A DNA stretch of 34,770 nucleotides from Phormidium tenue FACHB-886 (GCF_014764505.1 NZ_JACXWX010000049.1:1-34770), one strand, 5' to 3'; counted from the first letter of the stretch, positions 17,222-26,548 are shown. The notes: generated by a model from the letters alone, not told the origin. Translations and numbers: made by a program.

Positions 17222-18811
17222 CTAAACCTCTGAAAGCGTCACCGTGTAGGCATCGCGGATGCCTGCTACTTTGGTTACTTCTTCCAAGATCCCGTCGGGC
17301 AGCGGGTCGTCAATGCTCAACACCATGACCGCATCACCCCGGACGATCTTACGACCTACCTGCATGCTGGCGATGTTGACGTTGAAGCCGCCCAACAGGG
17401 AGCCAATTTTGCCAATAATCCCCGGCATGTCGCGGTGCATCGTGAACACCATATAGCGGCTGGGCGGCACGTTAATGGGAAATTCATCGAGGCTGGTAAT
17501 GCGAATTTCTTTGTCTCCTAAGAGCGCCCCGCTGACAGAATGTTCGCCGGATGAGCCCACTGCTGAAATATGCAGCGATCCTGTGTAGTCTCGAATCGAT
17601 GCATCCCGCGTTTCAATAACCCGAATGCCACGCTCTTTGGCCTCAATGCTGGCATTGACGTAGTTGACGCGCTCCTGCAGGGCGTGCGATAGCACTCCTT
17701 TCAGAGCTGCCACCACAACGGGCTGGCTTTCGTTGGAGGCAAGATCGCCTTGCAGATGAATGTTGAGTGAATCAATCCGTCCGCCCGCAAGCTGACTGAC
17801 CATATTGCCCAGCGTTTCGGCGAGCTGCAGGTAGGGGCGCATTTTTTCCATCACCTCCGGACGTAAGCCAGGGATGTTGACCGCCGATCGCGCTGGTAGC
17901 CCCAGCAGCACATCACGGATTTGCTCTGCCACATCGATCGCCACATTCACCTGCGCTTCTTCAGTAGAAGCACCTAAATGGGGGGTCAGCACGATTTCTT
18001 TGCCCAGCGATCGCAGCGGCGACTCGCCCAGTGGTTCTTCTTCATATACATCCAGCGCAGCCCCGGCAATTTTGCCTGCCTTGAGCGCTTCGGCAAGGGC
18101 AAGTTCGTCAACAATGCCGCCTCTGGCGCAGTTAACAATGCGTACCGTCGGCTTCATTTTGGCGATCGCTTCGGCATTGATCAGATGATAGGTTTCTGAG
18201 GTTTTGGGCAGGTGCAGCGTAATGTAGTCTGCCTCCCGAAACAGAAAATCGAGTTCCACGAGCTGACAGCCAATTTGCTCGGCGCGCTCGGCAGAGAGAT
18301 AGGGGTCATACGCTAGCAGGCGCATGTTCATCGCTCTAGCAATACTAGCGACATGCGCACCAATTTTGCCCAAGCCCACAATGCCCAGCGTCTTTTTGTA
18401 GACCTCTACGCCAGTAAAGCTCTTGCGATCCCACTGACCGCCTTTGACAGACTGATTGGCATCTGGGATGTAGCGAGACATTGACAGCATCATGGCAACA
18501 GCATGCTCAGCCGCCGCAACCGTATTGCCTTCCGGAGAATTGACCACTAGAATGCCGCGACGGGTGGCAGCGGGCACGTCCACGTTATCGACTCCCACTC
18601 CTGCCCGACCGATAATTTTGAGCTGCTTGCCTGCTTCGATTACAGCCTGAGTAACGCGAGTGCCAGACCGAATCATTAGGGCATCGTACTCTGGAATAAT
18701 TTGAATGAGTTCGTCGGCGGGCAGCCCAGTTTTGATATCTACCTGAGCAACTTGGGAGAGGATGTCAATTCCAACTTGATCGATCGGGTCGGAAACAAGA
18801 ACCTTTGGCAT
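17222..18811 (-). CDS. serA: D-3-phosphoglycerate dehydrogenase
   Basis: This NAD-dependent enzyme oxidises 3-phosphoglycerate, the first step of the phosphorylated serine pathway. The 529-residue protein is the long form. The catalytic and Rossmann domains lie at about 1-315, with nucleotide-binding GLGKIG, the NCARGG block and catalytic His in TPHLGAST. An intervening (ASB) domain spans about 320-450. A C-terminal ACT domain (MVFTMHRDMPGIIGKIGSLL region) usually mediates serine feedback. The ATG at 18811 has no clear ribosome binding site. A small bulged stem at 18887-18915 lies in its upstream region. Confidence 0.97.
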   Translation of the reverse strand: MPKVLVSDPIDQVGIDILSQVAQVDIKTGLPADELIQIIPEYDALMIRSGTRVTQAVIEAGKQLKIIGRAGVGVDNVDVPAATRRGILVVNSPEGNTVAAAEHAVAMMLSMSRYIPDANQSVKGGQWDRKSFTGVEVYKKTLGIVGLGKIGAHVASIARAMNMRLLAYDPYLSAERAEQIGCQLVELDFLFREADYITLHLPKTSETYHLINAEAIAKMKPTVRIVNCARGGIVDELALAEALKAGKIAGAALDVYEEEPLGESPLRSLGKEIVLTPHLGASTEEAQVNVAIDVAEQIRDVLLGLPARSAVNIPGLRPEVMEKMRPYLQLAETLGNMVSQLAGGRIDSLNIHLQGDLASNESQPVVVAALKGVLSHALQERVNYVNASIEAKERGIRVIETRDASIRDYTGSLHISAVGSSGEHSVSGALLGDKEIRITSLDEFPINVPPSRYMVFTMHRDMPGIIGKIGSLLGGFNVNIASMQVGRKIVRGDAVMVLSIDDPLPDGILEEVTKVAGIRDAYTVTLSEV

Positions 18812-19158
18812 GGTGGGCGGTGCTAAAGAAAGAAATAGTCAGTAGATTTGTGAAACGCAAAATCCAAAACCGCAAGGCTCGCTGAATTTGCCACAGTAGG
18901 TCATTTTACTGCAAAGCCATTGCTAGCAGAATTAATTGCCCAAAAGTTTTCATTGTGTCACAGCAAGAAATTCGCAGTGTAAGTTTTACAAGAAGCTGCA
19001 AAGCCTTTTCTTCATGAAAACTAAGCCCGGAAGAGGTGCAGCTTGGAGAGTATAGAAATGAAAGTATAAAAATTAAATTCTCCAGGGTTTGCCTCTACTT
19101 ATGCCTAGACTGTCTTAGAGGAAGATTAGAAAGTCTTTTTGAATCTTCCTGTGGTGTT
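18812..19158. other. Intergenic region upstream of serA
   Basis: This is the first part of an 834-bp gap between divergent serA and tolC. It holds no supportable gene. A stem at 18887-18915 pairs TTTG and CAGTA with TACTG and CAAA, with a 3-nt bulge. A possible hairpin TTTTC/GAAAA occurs near 19016-19030. No clear promoter boxes are seen. Confidence 0.4.
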
Positions 19159-19237
19159 CGATCCCCTTCAATCCCCCTTTGAAAAGGGGACGTTGGGCTC
19201 GCTTCCTCCCTTTTTCGAGGAGGTCCAGGGGGGATCG
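19159..19237. repeat. Palindromic C/G-run repeat element
   Basis: Outer arms CGATCCCC (19159-19166) and GGGGATCG (19230-19237) enclose two small hairpins: CCCCTTT/AAAGGGG (19174-19189) and CCTCC/GGAGG (19205-19223). This arrangement, AT-CCCCCT runs facing AGGGGGGAT, resembles dispersed palindromic repeats seen in many cyanobacterial genomes. It sits between divergent genes. A 104-codon minus-strand frame through it is an artefact. The remaining DNA up to 19645 holds a TTGACA at 19544-19549, but no well-spaced -10 box. Confidence 0.65.
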
Positions 19238-19645
19238 ACAATGCAGAGGTGGAAAAAGGGACTTTTCAAACATTTTCTTAGCCTGTGTTTGGGAAGCAAA
19301 AGAGGCTTTAGTTTCTCTTAGAATCTGCCGTTTTGGTGGCTTTGAGCAGAAATTGGGTTGAAGTCCTTGGGGGATTGGGAAGCAACTTGCGCCATTATCA
19401 ATCCTTCTTAGGCATTCTGACTCAGGCATTCTGAGTGTTCAGGCTCTTAGCCTCAGCAGGCTGTGTTGCAGCTTGTAGTTAGACATCGTGTGTTCCAACT
19501 AATTTCATCTCAAAAAACTATTAACCAGTAGGGTGATAGCCGTTTGACAACTTATTAGGCTATCCTCATTTGCCAAGGTCGTATTTCTACAAGTATTCTG
19601 CTTAAGGTTCTCATCTTGTGGCATCCCGGACTGTGAAGGAGTGAT

Positions 19646-21748
19646 ATGCAATCTTCTCGTTCTCTAATTGCTTTGGGCATCGGTACAGCCGTTGCCATAG
19701 GTTCAGTAGGCGCTGCTCCAGGGCAAGCAGCTCCATTGCTTAGTCGCCATGCTGATTCTGCTGTTGCTTCCGTTTCTGAGAAGGCTGCATCTGAGGAGAC
19801 TGTAGAGGAAGCCGCTAAACTAGATCAGTCGCCAAAACAGTCCTTAGACCAGCCCTCTACACAGCGAACCAAAAGCGCAGCGCTGTCTTCCCTAACGGCA
19901 CCGACAGCAGCTCAGCCTACGATAGAATTTTCTTCCCTTAAGGCTAAAACGACTGAAGCTCAAAGCACGGCGGCTCGCAGCCAACCTGCTCAAAACCAGC
20001 CTGTTGAAAGACGCGTCGATCGAGAAGAAATTAGCCAAGATACCCCAACCCCTACACCAGAGGCTCCCACACCAGCAACGCCTCCAGAAACAGCAGTTCC
20101 CACGCCAGCGCCCTCAGAAACAGCTCCGGAGACGCCAGCAGGGACGACGCCCGCTCCAGAATCATCCCCCGCTCCAGAAGCAGCGCCTACTCCAGAAGCA
20201 ACGCCTCCAGCAATTTCACCAACCACTGCACCAACCACTATCCCACCTACTGGAGGCAGCCCCAATCCTAATGCGCCCAACAGTCTTACGAATCCTCCTA
20301 GCCAGGAGTTTTCGCCAGGTGCGCTGGATACCACAACGCCTCCCGTAATCTTGCCTAGAACAGAAACCAGTACGGAGCCTGCACCAGACTATCTCAACCC
20401 TGATCCCAATCCACTTAGTTTTCCGACCCGTCCGGAAGAGGTGGAGATTGTGGGGATACAGCCAATTACGCTGCAGCAGGCGATCGAGTTAGCCATCCGA
20501 AACAACCGTCAGCTCCAGGAAGCCCGCCTCAATGTAGAAAATGCCCAAGCTCAGCTGCGGCAAGCCGAAGCGCAGAATTCCCCGACTGTGAATTTGCAAA
20601 GTGGGTTGGTGTTTCAGGCGCAGGAGCAAGCAAACCAAACCCGCGATCCTCAAACGGGTCTGTCCACGGGCTTCGATGGCACATCGTTTCCCAACACCAC
20701 GTCGCTGAGCGCTTCGGTTGAGGCAAGCTACAACATTTTTACCTCTGGAGTGCGATCGGCAACGATCCGGGCGCAACGGGAGCAGGTGCGGTTTCAGGAA
20801 CTGCAGCTAGAGTCGGCAACAGAAGAACTCATTTTGCAGGTGACGAACAACTACTATGACCTGCAAAACGCTGATGAACAAGTGCGGATTGCTCAAGATG
20901 CCCTCACGGAAGCTCAGCAAAGCTTACGAGATGCCCAAGCGTTGGAAAGGGCAGGCGTAGGAACGCGCTTTGATGTGCTGCAGTCGCAGGTGGATGTGGC
21001 AAATGCCCAGCAGACCCTGACGCAGCAAATTAGCGATCAGGAAGTGGCACGGCGGCAGCTAGCACAGCAGATAGCACTAGCGCAGGCAATCACAATCACA
21101 GCAGCCGACCCGATCGAGCCTGCCGGCTTGTGGAATCTCACTTTAGAGGAAAGCATCGTCCTAGCCTTTAGGAACCGAGCGGAACTGGAACAGTTTTTGG
21201 TGCAGCGGGAGATTGGGGTGCAAAATCGCCGCCGAGCGCTGGGGCAAATCAGACCGCAGGTCACGGCACAGACATCGTATGGGGTAACGAGAACGCTAGA
21301 TAGCTCTTCAGGTCCGACGTTTGATGGATTCTTGTCTAACTTCCAAGCGCAGATCGGCGTGAGCTGGAATATTTTTGACGGTGGCGCAGCGAGAGCTGAG
21401 GCAGACCAGGCAGAAGTCAACATTGCAATTGCAGAAACCAATTTTGCTGACCAGCGAGAGCAGATTCGCTTTGCGGTTGAGCAGGCATATTCAGTTCTGC
21501 AGTCCAGCTACAGCAACATTCAGGTGACAACGTTGGCTGTGCAGCAGGCAACCGAGGCGCTTCGACTGGCGCGCTTACGCTTCCAAGCGGGCGTAGGTAC
21601 TCAAACCGATGTGTTGCAGCAGCAAACTGCGCTGACTCAAGCGGAAGTCAACCGCTTGACTGCTATTTTGAACTACAATCGAGCGCTGGCGACACTCGAT
21701 CGCCAAGTGAGCAACTACCCGGAAGGAAATTTGGCAGACACACCATAG
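19646..21748 (+). CDS. TolC-family outer membrane efflux protein
   Basis: TolC trimers form the outer-membrane channel and periplasmic tunnel of type I secretion and multidrug efflux pumps; the Anabaena homologue is HgdD. The 700-residue protein has a signal peptide (about 1-28, ending GQAA). A long low-complexity region at about 30-260 follows, dominated by Pro, Thr, Glu and Ala, with repeated PTPE/PAPE units at about 135-210. Then come two outer-membrane efflux repeats at about 275-475 and 495-690. The N-terminal extension is far longer than in E. coli TolC and may pass the thick cyanobacterial cell wall (inference). GGAG at 19637 supports the start. No pump partner is adjacent on this strand. 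Confidence 0.92.
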   Translation: MQSSRSLIALGIGTAVAIGSVGAAPGQAAPLLSRHADSAVASVSEKAASEETVEEAAKLDQSPKQSLDQPSTQRTKSAALSSLTAPTAAQPTIEFSSLKAKTTEAQSTAARSQPAQNQPVERRVDREEISQDTPTPTPEAPTPATPPETAVPTPAPSETAPETPAGTTPAPESSPAPEAAPTPEATPPAISPTTAPTTIPPTGGSPNPNAPNSLTNPPSQEFSPGALDTTTPPVILPRTETSTEPAPDYLNPDPNPLSFPTRPEEVEIVGIQPITLQQAIELAIRNNRQLQEARLNVENAQAQLRQAEAQNSPTVNLQSGLVFQAQEQANQTRDPQTGLSTGFDGTSFPNTTSLSASVEASYNIFTSGVRSATIRAQREQVRFQELQLESATEELILQVTNNYYDLQNADEQVRIAQDALTEAQQSLRDAQALERAGVGTRFDVLQSQVDVANAQQTLTQQISDQEVARRQLAQQIALAQAITITAADPIEPAGLWNLTLEESIVLAFRNRAELEQFLVQREIGVQNRRRALGQIRPQVTAQTSYGVTRTLDSSSGPTFDGFLSNFQAQIGVSWNIFDGGAARAEADQAEVNIAIAETNFADQREQIRFAVEQAYSVLQSSYSNIQVTTLAVQQATEALRLARLRFQAGVGTQTDVLQQQTALTQAEVNRLTAILNYNRALATLDRQVSNYPEGNLADTP

Positions 21749-21816
21749 TGAGAGATCGCTGACGACGTTTTTAAAATAGCTGGGCAGCGAGGCAGCCTGC
21801 GAAAGGCTTTGTCTGA

Positions 21817-21860
21817 TGGAATGCTTCGCTTGGTGGAATGCTTCGCTTGGTGGAATGCTT
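21817..21860. repeat. 17-bp tandem repeat, 2.6 copies
   Basis: TGGAATGCTTCGCTTGG occurs at 21817-21833 and 21834-21850, then a partial third copy TGGAATGCTT to 21860. It fills the short gap between the convergent tolC and glycosyltransferase genes. A convergent-terminator role is not evident. Confidence 0.75.
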
Positions 21861-21877
21861 TGCCTACGGGTAGCCCG

Positions 21878-23065
21878 CTATCCAACTGGGCGGAGCGATG
21901 CATCAACGTAGCTGAGAATTTTGGCGATGCGGTTTTCCCAGGAGAACCGTTGCACAAACGTCATGCTGTTTGAATAGCCATCGGGTTTGCGGGGATGGCT
22001 GGCAAAGACACGTAAAAGGGTTTCAGTGAAGGCAACGGAACTATCTGGCTTGCACCAGCCAGCCACAACGCCTGTGGGCTGAAACTCCATCAGCGGTGGA
22101 ATTTCGCTAGAAACGATCGGCGTGCCGGACGCCATATAGTCGAAGAATTTCAACGGCGAGGTGAAGGTGGCTGCTTTGCCAGTGCAATGAGGATGCGCCA
22201 GCACATCTGCTGCCTGCAGCAAGCTGGCAAGCTGTTCGTGCAGCACATAGCCCAAAAACTTGACGTTTCTAAGCTGCTTTTGGTCTGCCAGAGTGCGGTA
22301 GGCATTAACCTGAGCCGCATCGCCGCCCGCCAAGGCAAACTGAACATCGGGGAGGGCTTGGGCAACCTCTAGCAGCAAGTCAACTCCCTTGAAGGGGTGC
22401 AGCGCCCCAGAGTAAACCACTAGCTTTTGCAAATCGCTTTTCAGGAGCTTTTGCCGCCAGGCTTTGGCAGCGTTGGGCTGTCGTTTTAGAAATAGCTGAT
22501 TGAAGCCATTGTGCAGCTTCACAACTTTGTGTGGTGGCATCCCGTGGGCGATCATGCTGTCCCGCACGGGATCGGCTACCGTGACGGCAACCTGAAACAA
22601 GGGATGATGCACAATCTCTGGTTCAAATTGCTTCGCTTCGTGGTGGTGATGTTCGTAGATAGCGGGAATGCCATTGGCGACCGCTGCTTTGACAAAATTC
22701 CAATCTCGCGTGTGAACCAGTTGGGTGTGCGCTCGCATCCAGACCGGCAGGTAATATTTACAAACGATCGTGCTGGAATTTGCCCAGCCTGCTTGTGTTC
22801 TGGTCAACGACCAAGGAATGGGCAAAGCTGCCACCCGCAAATGCGCCTGAAGATTGTAGAACTTGCTCAAGCCGGACTCGGGAGACTGCGGTTGAAATGG
22901 GGAGATCCAGGCGTTAGGCTTGCGCCAATTTGTCTGCTGGCTTAGGTAGGTTAATACGGTGGAATAGCCAAGATTAGCGGCAGCATTGGCGCAGTTTGCC
23001 ACCTGAACCAGATCGGCGCGGGGCTGCGGTAAGGTGTTGCGGGTAAAAAAGATGTAGTGTTTCAT
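21878..23065 (-). CDS. Family 4 (GT-B) glycosyltransferase
   Basis: The 395-residue protein has a GT-B fold. The C-terminal Glycos_transf_1 domain is clear at about 200-370: YSGALHPFKGVDLLLEVAQ, LAGGD, the ADVLAHPH strand, and the FDYMASGTPIVSSEIP loop that holds the E/D-x7-type donor-site residue. The N-terminal acceptor domain begins MKHYIFFTRNTLPQ. The open frame extends upstream to 23125, but that part overlaps the ABC gene, so I use the ATG at 23065, 13 nt after the ABC stop. The two genes are almost certainly co-transcribed, which suggests the sugar product and the exported compound belong to one pathway. Confidence 0.9.
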   Translation of the reverse strand: MKHYIFFTRNTLPQPRADLVQVANCANAAANLGYSTVLTYLSQQTNWRKPNAWISPFQPQSPESGLSKFYNLQAHLRVAALPIPWSLTRTQAGWANSSTIVCKYYLPVWMRAHTQLVHTRDWNFVKAAVANGIPAIYEHHHHEAKQFEPEIVHHPLFQVAVTVADPVRDSMIAHGMPPHKVVKLHNGFNQLFLKRQPNAAKAWRQKLLKSDLQKLVVYSGALHPFKGVDLLLEVAQALPDVQFALAGGDAAQVNAYRTLADQKQLRNVKFLGYVLHEQLASLLQAADVLAHPHCTGKAATFTSPLKFFDYMASGTPIVSSEIPPLMEFQPTGVVAGWCKPDSSVAFTETLLRVFASHPRKPDGYSNSMTFVQRFSWENRIAKILSYVDASLRPVG

Positions 23066-23078
23066 GATTGGGCTTCTT

Positions 23079-25151
23079 CTAATAAGAGATCGCTGGCGTT
23101 TGTGTCTCGTCGGTTTCAACGCCATGCTCTGGAGAGGATAGCTCTACCCCGCCGCTAAACCTTTTCTGATGTTCTAAACTCTCCAAGCTTTTAATCAGAT
23201 TCAGCGCTGAATAATATGCGCCTTTGGTATATTCTTGTTGTTCTTCAGGGCTTTCAACCGTTCCGTCTATCATTAATCCAAGTGAGCCAATTAAGCTGCT
23301 GAGCAAGGTGCGAAACTGGTAAGAAGTTTTAGCTAGCTGTGTTTGACTCAGCTCAACTTTATGTTGTGCCTGATCGCTGAACTGAAGTTTACAGAGACGG
23401 GTGTAGTAGCCTCCTTTTTTGAGTAGCTCGCTGTGTGTTCCTAATTCCACAACCTGCCCTTGCTCCATAACAGCAATTTGATCTGCTTTTTGGACTGTCG
23501 AGAGCCGATGGGCAATCACTAATGTGGTTCGATCGCGGCTCAAGTTGTCGATCGCTTCCTGCACAAGTCTTTCTGACACAGTATCTAACGCGCTTGTGGC
23601 TTCATCTAAGATCAATATTTCTGGGTTTTGCAGCAGCGCTCTGGCAATAGCAAGCCGCTGGCGCTGCCCGCCTGACAGAAGCACCCCTCGATCGCCTATT
23701 TGCGTGGCAAAACCTTGGGGGAGCTGCGTGATAAATTCGTAGGCGTTTGCTTGCTTAGCTGCCGCAAAAACTTCGGTATCGGTGGCGTTGGGGTTGCCGT
23801 AGGCAATGTTTTCGCGGATCGTCGCGTTGAACAGAAATGTGTCCTGGCTGACGATGCCCATCGATCGCCGCAAAGATTTAAAATCTAACGTTCGTAGATC
23901 TTTGCCATCAATCAAAATGCTGCCGCTGCTAGGGTCATAGAAGCGAGGCAGTAAATCTGCTAGCGTTGATTTTCCGGCTCCAGATGCACCCACTAGCGCC
24001 AGCGTTGTGTTCTTGGGTAGGTGGAGATTTACGCTTCTCAAGACGGGCTTCTGTTGTCCTGGATAGGTAAGCGAAATTTGGTTAAAATGAATTCCTTCTT
24101 TTAAAGCAGTAAAGGGCAGTAAGCCATTGTTCATAAAAGGCTTATTGTCTCGTCGTAGAAAGTCACTGGCGATCTCAATGCTGGGAGAGACGTTGGCAAG
24201 CTGGCTGCGGGCGCTGTTGAGCTGGGCGATCAGCGGCAGGGTGCGAAACAGCAGAAATAGATAAGTGAGCAGCACGGCTGACAGGGCTTCGACTTGGGTT
24301 GTCAAAAAAGCTCGACCGATACAGACAATCAGCAACAGTGCTACAACACCCGTCATTTCGCTAATCGGTTCAATGAGCGCTGAGACTTGCTGTGCCTTAA
24401 ATTCTGCCTGCTCTCGATCGCAAATAAGCCTTTGCAGCCGCTGAAATTCTGCCTTTTCACTTGCCGTACACCGTACCAGCCGCATTCCCGACAGTAGATC
24501 TAAAACACTAGTGGAATAGGTTTTGGAAGTCTCTGAGAGCTGCTTGCCAAACCGCTTTGATTGCCCAATGCTGTACTGATTCACTAACGCAACGATCGCT
24601 AATAGCATCGTTGAAATGACCGTGAGCTGCGAGGATAGCGCCAGCAATAGCCCTACAAAGACGAGCGCAGTGATGGCGACAGTGACGGTACGCGTAAGAA
24701 TGGCGATCGCGCTAGCGGCTCTAGAAATTTCGTTGTTCAACCGGTTAATGATGTCGCCGATGCCCGTTTTCACGAAGAAATCAATGTCTACCTCCAGCAG
24801 CAGCCGCAACCCTTGCTCCCGTAGATGGTTGGTCATGGTGCGCTTAAGTGCGCCAGCGACTAACCCATTGGCATAAGCTGCCAGGTTTTTGAGCAGCAGC
24901 AGTACCACGATCGCACCTGCCATGGGCAGCAAATTTTGATTGCTCGCTGCCCCAAACGGTGACAATAGCGCCTGAATCAGGGAGGGTGTACCTTTGAGGT
25001 TAATCGGCTGACCTAAGAAGTTCAGCAGCACAGGAATGATCAGCGCTGTGCCGATACCATTAAACAAGGCGCCCGAGAATCCAAATAGAACGCTGAGACA
25101 GATTAATCTGGGATAGCGCTGCGCCAAATTGACCAGCAGACGAGAAGACAT
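23079..25151 (-). CDS. ABC exporter half-transporter (MsbA/HepA-like)
   Basis: The 690-residue protein fuses a six-helix membrane domain (about 15-325) to an ATPase domain (about 350-590), so it should work as a homodimeric exporter in the plasma membrane. All ATPase motifs are intact: Walker A GASGAGKS (388-395), Q-loop Gln436, signature LSGGQ (492-496), Walker B ILILDE with Glu517, and His548. This class often exports lipids or lipid-linked sugars; HepA in Anabaena helps build the heterocyst polysaccharide layer. Unusual is a roughly 100-residue hydrophilic tail after residue 590, of no family I know. AAGGA precedes the ATG. The co-directional neighbour is a glycosyltransferase. Confidence 0.92.
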   Translation of the reverse strand: MSSRLLVNLAQRYPRLICLSVLFGFSGALFNGIGTALIIPVLLNFLGQPINLKGTPSLIQALLSPFGAASNQNLLPMAGAIVVLLLLKNLAAYANGLVAGALKRTMTNHLREQGLRLLLEVDIDFFVKTGIGDIINRLNNEISRAASAIAILTRTVTVAITALVFVGLLLALSSQLTVISTMLLAIVALVNQYSIGQSKRFGKQLSETSKTYSTSVLDLLSGMRLVRCTASEKAEFQRLQRLICDREQAEFKAQQVSALIEPISEMTGVVALLLIVCIGRAFLTTQVEALSAVLLTYLFLLFRTLPLIAQLNSARSQLANVSPSIEIASDFLRRDNKPFMNNGLLPFTALKEGIHFNQISLTYPGQQKPVLRSVNLHLPKNTTLALVGASGAGKSTLADLLPRFYDPSSGSILIDGKDLRTLDFKSLRRSMGIVSQDTFLFNATIRENIAYGNPNATDTEVFAAAKQANAYEFITQLPQGFATQIGDRGVLLSGGQRQRLAIARALLQNPEILILDEATSALDTVSERLVQEAIDNLSRDRTTLVIAHRLSTVQKADQIAVMEQGQVVELGTHSELLKKGGYYTRLCKLQFSDQAQHKVELSQTQLAKTSYQFRTLLSSLIGSLGLMIDGTVESPEEQQEYTKGAYYSALNLIKSLESLEHQKRFSGGVELSSPEHGVETDETQTPAISY

Positions 25152-25228
25152 GGGGGCATTCCTTCTAGACTCCAGCCATAGGGTTCCCGCTGGATAGAAG
25201 GAAGCATCAACTAGATGGATGGGGAAGT

Positions 25229-26548
25229 TTATTCGCTTTCTTCTGCCGCTGCCGCTTGAGCATTGGTTTGCTCATTGGTTTGAGCATTCGGCGCAAATAC
25301 CCTGAGTCCGGCTGGAATGCATTCGACGTCGATCGGTGTCGTGCCGATAATCTCTCCATCTAGCACCACCTTTTGGGGTGGGTTTGTGGTGACGCGCAGC
25401 TTTCTAGCCGATAAATGCACTACGTTTTGTTGTTCAATTTCCGATCGGGTGACGGCAGCCCCCAGCATTTTCAGCATTGTGGTAATGCCTTGCAGCTTGG
25501 TTTCTGCCGAAGTGATAGTGACATCTAGCAAGCCGTCGTCAAATATTACCTCTCCGCCGCCATGCGCCAAGACTGAGGTGGGTGGAGCAGCGTTGGCGAT
25601 GGTGATTGCATGGGCCTCAAGCTGATAAACTGTGCCTTCGGCTTCGATTTCCGTTTCAAATAGCTGGTGGGTATCCATCGACTGCCAGCCCGCCATGAGA
25701 TATGCCAACACGCCCCACTGGTCTTTCAGTTCACGGTTTGCTAGCTCCACGGTAACGGCTTCATAGCCCACGCCCGCCAGCAAAATTAGCGGTAGACCGT
25801 TGCAGCGAGCCGCATCTACAGTGCGGACATTGCCATTCAGAATCGTCTGACAGGCATTGCGGATTGGCATCAAACGGGGAAGACCCAGCGCCACGGCAAA
25901 TGCATTGGCCGTTCCTCTAGGGATGATGCCTAGCGGAATGCCTGTGCTGATTAGGGCCCCCGCCACGGCAGACACAGTTCCATCTCCACCGGAGGCAATC
26001 ACCAGATCGGCTTTTGCCTCGATTGCTTCTTTCACCAGTGCTTCTGGCTCAACGGTGGGTGTGGTTTCATGCACTTCTAGCTGCATGTGCGGCTCCAAGA
26101 ACTGCCGAATAAAGGTAAGCTCTTGTTCGGAATTGCCTTGTCCTGCAACTGGGTTGAAGATTAAGTGGGCGATGCGCGCTCTGGCAAAGTGGTCAATGAC
26201 AGCATCGGCTGCCGCGAGGTTGGTTGCTAGCGGCACATTATGGATATTGCAAATCCGCAAGAACATTTGAATATCTGGCTCGTGCGGCTGTGTATAGAGC
26301 GGCTCAGCCAGAAAAATCACTGCCAAAACTTTGCCACTTGCGACTTCGGCAGCAATCTGAGCATCGCCACCCTGCGGGCCAGACAGCATTTTTTGCACAG
26401 ATAAACCTGTTGCCCATTCCACCCGCTCGCCTGTTGTTTGGGTGGCAATTAGACGGTAGCGGCTCAATACGGGGACATGCTGCTTAGCAAAGTCAACGAT
26501 CGCATCTTTTTTAGAGTCGTGGGCAATTAGCGCAATCGTGGTTGGCAT
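25229..26548 (-). CDS. Methylglyoxal synthase / diacylglycerol-kinase-type lipid kinase fusion
   Basis: The 439-residue protein joins two enzymes. Residues 1-122 align over their whole length with methylglyoxal synthase (dihydroxyacetone phosphate to methylglyoxal), with His10, Asp62, His89 and Asp92 matching E. coli His19, Asp71, His98 and Asp101. The position of catalytic Asp91 is Glu82 (LAEPLYTQPHEPD). Residues 125-430 form a YegS/DAGK catalytic domain with GGDGT at 187-191, PRGTANAFA at 210-218 and a C-terminal LDGE. Such kinases phosphorylate diacylglycerol or related lipids. Upstream frame to 26626 lacks family similarity, and AGGA precedes the ATG at 26548. Whether the synthase half is active is uncertain. 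Confidence 0.9.
   Translation of the reverse strand: MPTTIALIAHDSKKDAIVDFAKQHVPVLSRYRLIATQTTGERVEWATGLSVQKMLSGPQGGDAQIAAEVASGKVLAVIFLAEPLYTQPHEPDIQMFLRICNIHNVPLATNLAAADAVIDHFARARIAHLIFNPVAGQGNSEQELTFIRQFLEPHMQLEVHETTPTVEPEALVKEAIEAKADLVIASGGDGTVSAVAGALISTGIPLGIIPRGTANAFAVALGLPRLMPIRNACQTILNGNVRTVDAARCNGLPLILLAGVGYEAVTVELANRELKDQWGVLAYLMAGWQSMDTHQLFETEIEAEGTVYQLEAHAITIANAAPPTSVLAHGGGEVIFDDGLLDVTITSAETKLQGITTMLKMLGAAVTRSEIEQQNVVHLSARKLRVTTNPPQKVVLDGEIIGTTPIDVECIPAGLRVFAPNAQTNEQTNAQAAAAEESE

Noticed and set aside
19115-19429. 104-codon minus-strand frame between serA and tolC
   Set aside because: Runs straight through the palindromic repeat; the residues RSPLDLLEKGRKRAQ... come from the repeat itself.
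19544-19566. TTGACA with TATCCT as a tolC promoter
   Set aside because: The spacing is only 11 bp; no other good -10 box at 16-18 bp.
20004-20348. Gln/Pro-rich plus-strand frame within tolC
   Set aside because: Shifted reading of the Pro/Thr-rich repeat; the TolC frame is continuous through it.
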